Positions 1 to 5,059 of a DNA stretch of 5,059 bases are shown one piece after another (position 1 is the stretch's first letter; every line of letters starts with the position of its first letter). The stretch comes from Nitrososphaerales archaeon (GTDB taxonomy: Archaea; Thermoproteota; Nitrososphaeria; Nitrososphaerales; Gagatemarchaeaceae). The position numbers and the translations under genes are program-made. Under the pieces are notes generated by a model. It was not told where the DNA came from, searched no databases, and worked only from the letters and a program-made list of their open reading frames with translations. The stretch lies in the NCBI GenBank assembly GCA_030039515.1, contig JASHVT010000125.1:1-5059 (forward strand), in the 5' to 3' direction.

Positions 1-1897
1 GGTCCTGACCAACGTCGTGGCGTGGGTCAGCTTCCTGATCGTCCTCTACAGCGTCGAATACATGAAAGACGACGGCGGGCACAACCGGTACTTCTTCTTC
101 ATCGGCCTCTTCATCGGGAGCATGCAGCTCATCGTCCTCGCCGACAACCTGCTGGCCCTGTTAGTGGGCTGGGAGATGGTCGGCCTCTGCAGCTACGCCC
201 TGATCGGCCACTATTGGAAGAACGAGGTGAAGGACTGGGTGGGGACGCCAGGGGACAAGGCGCTCGGCGAGGACCAGGCGTACTCCCCATCGCACGCAGG
301 AATGAAAGCCTTCGTGATGACGAGGATCGGAGACATGGCGATGCTCGCTGGGATACTCCTCCTCTACCACTACTCAGGGACCTTCAACTACCAGCAGCTC
401 GCCGCAGACCAGAACTCCTGGTTCCAGAGCCTTTCAAGCAACGGACTCCTGGTCCCGGTCGCCCTGCTCATCTTCGGGGGCGCGGTAGGGAAGTCGGCAC
501 AGTTTCCGCTGCACGAGTGGCTCCCTGACGCGATGGCAGGCCCGTCTCCCGTTTCGGCCCTGATCCACGCGGCCACGATGGTCAAGGCCGGCGTCGTCCT
601 CGTCGCCAGGATCGCTCCCATCTTCTACTTCCTGGCGCTCGACAACCCGTCCATCGGCGTCTCGGCCGTCCAGCCCTTCTTCATGACCGTAGCATGGATC
701 GGCGCCTTCACGGCCGTCCTCGCGGCAAGTCAGGCAGTGGTCGGATCTGAGCTGAAGAAGATCCTCGCCTACTCGACCGTCTCGCAGATAGGCTACATGA
801 TGCTCGCGGTCGGGGTCGCCGGCCTCTCCACGGACTTCGCGCAGGGCCTCGGGGCCGCTCTCTACCAGCTGCTGAGCCACGCGATATTCAAGGCCTGCCT
901 CTTCCTGGCTGCGGGCGCCCTCATCCACTCCGCGGACTCGAAGTACATCACTGACATGGGCGGGATGAGGAAGACGATGAGGATCACGTTCGCAGCCGTG
1001 CTGATAGCCGTCGCTTCGCTCTCCGGGATCCCGCCCTTCAGCGGCTTCTGGAGCAAGGACGCGGTGCTCGGCGCCGCCTGGGTCTCGGGCCAGTACGCTC
1101 TCTTCGCAGTGGGCGCCCTCACAGCGGGGCTGACGGCGTTCTACTCGTTCAGGCTTCTCGGCATGGTGTTCTACGGCGGCAAGAGCCAGAGGATCGAACA
1201 ACTGGAAGCCGAGGGCCACCACGTCAAGGAGCCGAGCCCGCTGATGTGGGTGCCGTACGCCATCCTCGCCGGTGCCACCGTGCTGATCGGGCTGGCCGCG
1301 CTGGTGGGCGAAGCGGTCCCAGTGTTCAACGTCGAAGCCACGCTACAGTCGGCAGCGTCGGGGTACATCACGTATCTGTTCCCCACGCAGTCGCTCGCGG
1401 CCCCCTCGGCGGCCTTCGTCGTCCCGTCGTCCGCTCTCGCGCTTGTGTTCGTCGCGGTGGGCTTCGCTGCGGCGGCCTACATCTACATCGCCCGGCGCGT
1501 CAGCCCCACTGTCTTCGTGGGCCCGTCAGGGTTCATGCACTCGCTGTACGTGTTCCTCCAGGAGAGGTGGTACATCAACGCGGTCTACTACAAGGTCTTC
1601 GTCGACGCCCCTCGGGCAGCCTCTGGATGGCTCGACCAGACCTTCGACCTCCATGGGCTCTTCCAGGTGAACCAGGCGGGCTCTGCTCTGGGCGTCTACC
1701 TCTCGTCCGCCGGAAACTGGCTGGACGCGAGGGTGGTTGACGGCGTCGCGAACGGGTTCTCGACGGCCGGGCAGTCCCTCTCCAGGGCCTTCCGGAGGAT
1801 CCAGACCGGCATCGTCGAGGAGTACGCGCTGGTGTTCGCGATAGGGATCATACTTCTCATCATAGCGTTCCTGTGGGCCTTCGGGGTGGCACTATGA
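1..1897 (+). CDS. nuoL: NADH-quinone oxidoreductase (complex I / Fpo-type) subunit L, 5'-partial
   Basis: This is the most distal antiporter-like membrane subunit of complex I, which couples quinone reduction to ion export. The first complete codon is at base 2 and the frame is open to the window edge, so the true start lies upstream. By comparison with E. coli NuoL about 85-90 residues are missing. The GTG at 17 (called residue 1 below) is internal. Family hallmarks, as I recall them from E. coli: TM5 Glu52 in LVGWEMVGLCSY (E. coli Glu144), TM7 Lys159 in GGAVGKSAQFPLHEWLPDAM (Lys229), His184 in ALIHAATMV (His254), Lys292 in HAIFKACLFL (Lys342) and Lys347 in GIPPFSGFWSKD (Lys399). Residues about 505-597 match the lateral amphipathic helix region that tells NuoL from NuoM and NuoN, followed by a last TM helix at about 600-622. 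Two oddities: the loop at 65-95 is about 20 residues longer than in E. coli, and TM8 carries Lys190. The stop overlaps the nuoM start. MrpA is the main alternative, made unlikely by the nuoM-nuoN context. Confidence 0.96.
   Translation, partial: VLTNVVAWVSFLIVLYSVEYMKDDGGHNRYFFFIGLFIGSMQLIVLADNLLALLVGWEMVGLCSYALIGHYWKNEVKDWVGTPGDKALGEDQAYSPSHAGMKAFVMTRIGDMAMLAGILLLYHYSGTFNYQQLAADQNSWFQSLSSNGLLVPVALLIFGGAVGKSAQFPLHEWLPDAMAGPSPVSALIHAATMVKAGVVLVARIAPIFYFLALDNPSIGVSAVQPFFMTVAWIGAFTAVLAASQAVVGSELKKILAYSTVSQIGYMMLAVGVAGLSTDFAQGLGAALYQLLSHAIFKACLFLAAGALIHSADSKYITDMGGMRKTMRITFAAVLIAVASLSGIPPFSGFWSKDAVLGAAWVSGQYALFAVGALTAGLTAFYSFRLLGMVFYGGKSQRIEQLEAEGHHVKEPSPLMWVPYAILAGATVLIGLAALVGEAVPVFNVEATLQSAASGYITYLFPTQSLAAPSAAFVVPSSALALVFVAVGFAAAAYIYIARRVSPTVFVGPSGFMHSLYVFLQERWYINAVYYKVFVDAPRAASGWLDQTFDLHGLFQVNQAGSALGVYLSSAGNWLDARVVDGVANGFSTAGQSLSRAFRRIQTGIVEEYALVFAIGIILLIIAFLWAFGVAL
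1883..1889 (+). promoter_or_regulatory. Probable Shine-Dalgarno-like site for nuoM
   Basis: The bases GGGGTGG, inside the last codons of nuoL, end four bases before the ATG at 1894. They contain the GGTG core common in archaeal ribosome binding sites. The site favours the ATG at 1894 over the in-frame GTG at 1873, which would add seven residues without hydrophobic character. In GC-rich coding DNA such a match can arise by chance. Confidence 0.4.
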
Positions 1898-3405
1898 GCT
1901 ACGTCCTCTCGCTGCTGGTCTTCCTGCCTCTGGCGACTGCGCCCATAGCCTACGCGGTCACCAAGCTGAACCGGCGCGCGGGCATCTATCTGTCGCTGGC
2001 GCTCGGGATAGCCGAGCTGGCCTTGGCCTCGTTCGTGGCGTGGAGGGTCTTCGCCTCGCCGCCGGCAGGCGGGTCGTACCTCTTCGAGCAGAATGTGCCG
2101 TGGATCAGCGTAGGGTCCTTCAGCATCGACTACTTCCTCGGCGTCGACGGGCTGAGCACCCCGCTGCTCTTCGTCTCGGCGCTCCTGACGGTCCTCGTCA
2201 TCTACGGCTCGAGGAAGCTGATTGACCACCACGAGGCAGAGTACTACTCTCTGATCTTCCTGTTCGAGGGCGCGATAATGGGCGTCTTCGCTTCTCTGAA
2301 CCTGATACTCTTCTACATCTTCTGGGAGATAGTCCTGATCCCGATGTTCTTCTTCATCGCGGTCTGGGGCGGCCCGAGGAGGAAGTACGCGGCCCTGAAG
2401 TTCATCATCTTCACCTTCGCCGGTAGCACGATCATGCTCCTTGGCTTCCTCTACTTCTACATGGGGATGGCCAGCTACGTCACCCCCTCCTTCAACATCC
2501 CGACGATACAGGCGCTCCTCGCGGCCCACCAGATACCGACGTCCCTCGAATATGCGCCGCTTCTCGCCTCCTTCATCGGCTTCGCTGTGAAGCTGCCCCT
2601 GGTCCCGTTCCATACGTGGCTCCCCGACGCCCACGTCGAGGCCCCATCCCCTATCTCCGTGCTTCTCGCGGGCGTCCTTCTGAAGATGGGCGGGTACGGG
2701 TTCCTTAGGATAAGCATAGGGCTCTTCCCAGGGGCTTCGGCCGCCTGCGCTTGGATCTTCGTGGCCCTCGCCCTGTTCTCCATGTTCTATGGCGCGATAG
2801 CGGCCGTCCTCCAGAGGGACCTCAAGAAGATGATCGCGTTCACGAGCATCAACCACATGGGCTTCGTCATGTTCGGCGCGTTCGCGGCGCTACTGATCTC
2901 CAACCCCGCGGTGGCGTACCTCGGGATCGAGGGAGCCATATTCATGATGGTCGCACACGCGCTGGCGGTAGGGTGCCTCTTCATGCTCTCCGGCTACATC
3001 CACCACCAGGCAGGCACGAGGGACGTGACCGTGCTGAAGGGCCTGGGGAAGACGATGCCCAGGACCGCCGTCGTGCTCGTCCTCGCCTCCGCCTCTGCCA
3101 TGGGGCTGCCCCCGTTCTCGAGCTTCCTGGCCGAGTTCATGGTCATAGTCGCCGGAATATCGGCGAGCACCTGGACGTTCGTCTCCGTGCTCGTCCCCAT
3201 AATCACCGCGGGCTACTTCCTTTGGATGATCAAGAGGACGGTCCTCTCGCAGCCCGAGGGGGACGCGGCCGTCCACGACATGGACTGGTCGGACGTCGCG
3301 AGCTTCGCCGTCTATCTCGTCCCCCTGGTCGTCCTCCTAGTCTTCTCGTATCTGATCCTCGCCCCGGCGCTGCCCGTCGCGGAGTTCCTGAGAGGCCTCG
3401 CATGA
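1894..3405 (+). CDS. nuoM: NADH-quinone oxidoreductase (complex I / Fpo-type) subunit M
   Basis: This is the middle antiporter-like proton channel of the membrane arm, lying between NuoL and NuoN in the complex. It is complete at 503 residues, close to the usual family length of about 500. The start at 1894 gives a hydrophobic N-terminus (MSYVLSLLVFLPLA). Hallmarks in order, compared with E. coli from memory: GVDGLSTPL at 83-91; TM5 Glu145 in FYIFWEIVLIPMFFFIAVWG (E. coli Glu144); TM7 Lys233 in FAVKLPLVPFHTWLPDAH (Lys234); TM8 Lys264 in LAGVLLKMGGYGFLR (Lys265); DLKKMIAFTSINHMGFV at 309-325; and TM12 Glu414 in GLPPFSSFLAEFMV (Glu407). A Glu rather than Lys at this last position is what separates NuoM from NuoL and NuoN. 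All channel residues I could check are present, so the protein looks functional. Its ATG overlaps the nuoL TGA by the ATGA arrangement, suggesting coupled translation, and it ends one base before nuoN. Confidence 0.97.
   Translation: MSYVLSLLVFLPLATAPIAYAVTKLNRRAGIYLSLALGIAELALASFVAWRVFASPPAGGSYLFEQNVPWISVGSFSIDYFLGVDGLSTPLLFVSALLTVLVIYGSRKLIDHHEAEYYSLIFLFEGAIMGVFASLNLILFYIFWEIVLIPMFFFIAVWGGPRRKYAALKFIIFTFAGSTIMLLGFLYFYMGMASYVTPSFNIPTIQALLAAHQIPTSLEYAPLLASFIGFAVKLPLVPFHTWLPDAHVEAPSPISVLLAGVLLKMGGYGFLRISIGLFPGASAACAWIFVALALFSMFYGAIAAVLQRDLKKMIAFTSINHMGFVMFGAFAALLISNPAVAYLGIEGAIFMMVAHALAVGCLFMLSGYIHHQAGTRDVTVLKGLGKTMPRTAVVLVLASASAMGLPPFSSFLAEFMVIVAGISASTWTFVSVLVPIITAGYFLWMIKRTVLSQPEGDAAVHDMDWSDVASFAVYLVPLVVLLVFSYLILAPALPVAEFLRGLA
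3390..3395 (+). promoter_or_regulatory. Possible weak Shine-Dalgarno site for nuoN
   Basis: The bases GAGAGG near the end of nuoM lie 11 bases before the nuoN ATG at 3407. The spacing is longer than ideal. With only one base between the nuoM stop and this ATG, nuoN may instead be translated mainly by ribosomes reinitiating after nuoM. Confidence 0.25.
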
Positions 3406-3406
3406 C

Positions 3407-4864
3407 ATGATAGACCTGCTGACGGTCACGATAGTCCTCCTCGGGGCGACCGGCCTCACGCTGCCGCTGCTCCAGGTCGCAAAGAAGGGAGAAGGGGCCC
3501 TCGCCGGCTACATACTGTCGGGGGTCCTCGGGGTCTCTCTCCTCCTGATAGGCGCGTTCACGCTCTCCCCGACGAGCGTCTCCTGGGCGGGGACCTTCCT
3601 TTCGCCTGACCAGCTGGGCGGCGTCTTCGCCCTCGTGATGCTGGGGGTGACGCTCGCGGTCTCGGTCGCCTCTTTCGAGTTCATCAAGACGTCGAGCAAT
3701 CCGATCTACTACAGCCTGCTCGCGTTCACGGCCTTGGGCATGGTCCTCCTGGCGTACTCAGACGACCTCCTGATGCTCTTCGTCGCGTGGGAGCTGATGA
3801 GCCTGCCGACCTACGCCCTGGCGGGGTTCGACAAGAAGAGCAGGTCGAACGAGGCCGCCGTCAAGTACGCCATCATCGGAGCGATGTCGTCCGCGATAAT
3901 CCTGTACGCCATAAGCCTCGTCTACGGACTCACGGGCAGCACCCAGATCTCTGTGGTGGTGGAGTTCCTGGCGGCCCGCCCCTCGGCGCTCGCCGGGGTC
4001 GCCATCCTCCTCTTCATCGCTGGCTTCGGGTTCAAGATGTCGATCGTGCCGTTCCACATGTGGATCCCTGACGCGTACGAAGGTGCGCCGACCACCGTCA
4101 GCACCCTCCTCGCCTCGGCGACCAAGAAGGCCGGGTTCGTGGCGGCGATACGCGTCGTACTGGTCGCCGCGACTGTCTATACGATAACGAAGAGCCCTGT
4201 GTTCACCCTGGCCAACGTCTTCGCAGTCCTCGCCCTCGTGACGATGACGGTGGGGAACATCTCTGCCCTGACGCAGAAGAGCATGACCAGGCTGCTGGCG
4301 TACTCGAGCATCGCCCAGGCCGGGTACATCCTCATCGGGTTCGTGCCCTTCGCCGCCAACCCGTCGTCGGCGGCCGCGACCTTGGGGATGACTGGCGCGA
4401 TCCTCCACGTCATCAACCACGCAATCCTGAAGGGCGCCGCCTTCCTCGCTGCCGCCCTCGTCCTCCTCCAGCTCAAGAGGTCTGACCTCGGCGCCTACAA
4501 CGGGCTCGCCAAGCGCATGCCGGTGACGGCGCTCACAATGGCGATAGCGCTCCTCGGCCTCGCCGGCGTCCCGCCCCTGAACGGGTTCTGGAGCAAGCTC
4601 CTCCTGTTCCTCTCCGTGGCCAACGGCCCGTTCTGGTGGCTCGCGGTGGCCGGGATACTGAACTCAGCCTTCAGCCTGGGCTATTACGCCTGGATAATCA
4701 AGCGGATGTATGCGGACGAGCCTGAGAGCCCTGAGAAGGTCAGGGAGCCCTTCTGGTTCGTCGTGATCTTCGCCGTCCTCATCGGCTTGATCATAGGGAT
4801 CGGCCTGTTCCCGCAACAGGCCATCAACCTCGCGTCAAGCGCGGTGTCGAGCATCCACGCCTAA
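3407..4864 (+). CDS. nuoN: NADH-quinone oxidoreductase (complex I / Fpo-type) subunit N
   Basis: This is the antiporter-like proton channel of complex I nearest to the NuoK/J/A side of the membrane arm. It is complete at 485 residues, the usual length for the family. Hallmarks, with E. coli equivalents from memory: TM5 Glu129 in LFVAWELMSLPTYALAGF (Glu133); TM7 Lys210 in GFGFKMSIVPFHMWIPDAYE (Lys217); then GAPTTVSTLLASATKKAGF with Lys240 (Lys247); and TM12 Lys397 in GVPPLNGFWSKLLLF (Lys395). The PDAYEGAPTTVSTLLA run is typical of NuoN rather than NuoL or NuoM. Two departures from the E. coli pattern: TM10 reads HVINHAILKGAAFLAA with Lys342, resembling NuoL, and the usual Lys-Arg before LAYSS is Thr294-Arg295 (KSMTRLLAYSS). 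The gene starts one base after nuoM and is the last on this strand. Its stop is 3 bp from the stop of the convergent ATP synthase gene. No T-rich terminator is seen. Confidence 0.96.
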   Translation: MIDLLTVTIVLLGATGLTLPLLQVAKKGEGALAGYILSGVLGVSLLLIGAFTLSPTSVSWAGTFLSPDQLGGVFALVMLGVTLAVSVASFEFIKTSSNPIYYSLLAFTALGMVLLAYSDDLLMLFVAWELMSLPTYALAGFDKKSRSNEAAVKYAIIGAMSSAIILYAISLVYGLTGSTQISVVVEFLAARPSALAGVAILLFIAGFGFKMSIVPFHMWIPDAYEGAPTTVSTLLASATKKAGFVAAIRVVLVAATVYTITKSPVFTLANVFAVLALVTMTVGNISALTQKSMTRLLAYSSIAQAGYILIGFVPFAANPSSAAATLGMTGAILHVINHAILKGAAFLAAALVLLQLKRSDLGAYNGLAKRMPVTALTMAIALLGLAGVPPLNGFWSKLLLFLSVANGPFWWLAVAGILNSAFSLGYYAWIIKRMYADEPESPEKVREPFWFVVIFAVLIGLIIGIGLFPQQAINLASSAVSSIHA

Positions 4865-4870
4865 GCCCTA
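4862..4870. other. Convergent stop-to-stop junction of nuoN and the ATP synthase subunit I gene
   Basis: The nuoN TAA (4862-4864) and the subunit I TAG on the opposite strand (4868-4870) are separated by three bases. There is no room for an intergenic terminator. I see no good hairpin and no long T-run on either strand; the only T-rich spot is GTTTATCTT just inside the subunit I gene (4877-4885), which is too weak to call. Transcripts from both sides probably end inside the opposite gene. Confidence 0.85.
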
Positions 4871-5059
4871 GCGCCAGTTTATCTTGACCCTGGCCCTGTC
4901 GGGAAGTATCTTCCTGAAGGGCGTACCCGTCCCGGAGAAGAACTTCGTGAAGAACTCGTACAGGTGCAACCTCAGGTCCTGGACGTAGACGACGAACGCC
5001 TCGAATGCTATTATCATCAGGTTCAGTATCACCCATGGGACGATGTAGAAGGGGTTTAT
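4868..5059 (-). CDS. atpI: A/V-type ATP synthase subunit I (subunit a), C-terminal end, 5'-partial
   Basis: Reading the reverse strand from the window edge to a TAG (complement of CTA at 4868-4870) gives 63 residues, the C-terminus of the membrane stator subunit of the archaeal/vacuolar ATP synthase. Together with the c/K ring this subunit forms the ion half-channels. A final TM helix (visible residues about 4-27) runs into the family signature VQDLRLHLYEFFTKFFSGTG and then TPF. Arg30, in the LRLH motif, corresponds to the TM8 arginine of yeast Vph1p (Arg799), as I recall it. The essential TM7 arginine lies upstream, outside the window. After the conserved TPF comes a 15-residue tail (RKILPDRARVKINWR), mostly basic. 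The visible part lacks an early start codon, so a simple ORF scan would miss it. The gene converges on nuoN with a 3-bp gap, and nothing follows it on its own strand within the window. Whether it belongs to an A-type or V-type operon cannot be told. Confidence 0.9.
   Translation of the reverse strand: MNPFYIVPWVILNLMIIAFEAFVVYVQDLRLHLYEFFTKFFSGTGTPFRKILPDRARVKINWR

Noticed and set aside
17..19. GTG at 17 as the nuoL start codon
   Set aside because: The frame is open to the window edge and the protein from here begins in the middle of an early TM helix. The N-terminal 85-90 residues expected for NuoL are missing, so the start lies upstream.
434..1222. 262-codon open frame on the - strand within nuoL
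   Set aside because: Same charged, Arg/Glu/Asp-rich shadow composition, fully inside a conserved part of nuoL.
1873..1875. GTG at 1873 as the nuoM start codon
   Set aside because: It would add MGLRGGT before the hydrophobic N-terminus and overlap nuoL by 25 bases. The ATG at 1894 gives the common ATGA junction and is preceded by a better ribosome binding site.
1696..2856. Long (386-codon) open frame on the - strand across the end of nuoL and most of nuoM
   Set aside because: Its translation is a low-hydrophobicity mix dominated by Glu, Arg, Asp and Gln with no domain I recognise. That is typical of an antisense shadow of a GC-rich membrane-protein gene. The + strand frame here is a clear NuoM.
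2751..3410. 219-codon + strand frame overlapping nuoM
   Set aside because: Arg/Pro/His-rich out-of-frame translation of GC-rich DNA. The NuoM frame carries all the conserved residues over the same bases.
3758..4420. 220-codon open frame on the - strand within nuoN
   Set aside because: Shadow frame lying opposite conserved NuoN motifs, with an Asp/Arg/Glu/His-rich translation and no recognisable family.
4877..4885. GTTTATCTT as an archaeal T-rich terminator for the nuo operon
   Set aside because: The T-run is only three bases long and lies inside the conserved reading frame of the subunit I gene. It is not enough to call a terminator.
4824..5036. 70-codon - strand frame over the nuoN end and the right edge
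   Set aside because: It is out of frame with the subunit I C-terminus, which is encoded in another - strand frame ending at 4868 and matches a known family strongly.

Overview
The window is almost entirely coding: only 4 of 5059 bases (3406 and 4865-4867) lie outside a recognisable gene. It holds the 3' end of a respiratory complex I (nuo/fpo-type) operon on the + strand: nuoL (5'-truncated by the window), nuoM and nuoN, the three antiporter-like, proton-translocating membrane subunits. Against the end of nuoN, on the - strand, lies the last 63 codons of an archaeal/vacuolar (A/V-type) ATP synthase subunit I (subunit a) gene.

Organism: most likely a high-GC archaeon. The reasons are the A/V-type subunit I tail, frequent AGG (Arg) and ATA (Ile) codons despite GC-rich DNA, tightly packed genes, and antiporter subunits whose variants (a long TM5-TM6 loop in NuoL, a Lys in TM8 of NuoL, a His-x3-Lys motif in TM10 of NuoN) resemble, from memory, archaeal complex I or Mrp relatives more than the E. 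coli enzyme. Nitrososphaeria (Thaumarchaeota) and Thermoplasmatota are plausible. A bacterium with a V-type ATPase, such as a Thermus relative, is less likely but cannot be excluded from this window.

Layout: nuoL runs from before base 1 to 1897. nuoM starts at 1894 inside the nuoL stop (ATGA overlap) and ends at 3405. nuoN starts one base later at 3407 and ends at 4864. After a 3-bp gap the subunit I gene reads in from the right and stops at 4868-4870. No promoter, tRNA, rRNA, repeat, mobile element or CRISPR array was seen, and no stretch over a few bases lacks a gene.

How they work together: NuoL, NuoM and NuoN form the distal membrane arm of complex I and export protons (or possibly sodium) as electrons pass from a donor to quinone. 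Subunit I forms the stator half-channel through which ions return to drive ATP synthesis. Generator and consumer of the ion gradient are therefore direct but convergent neighbours. I see no new biological system here. The points worth a second look are the convergent junction, the terminal position of the subunit I gene, and a few residue-level variants in the antiporter subunits.
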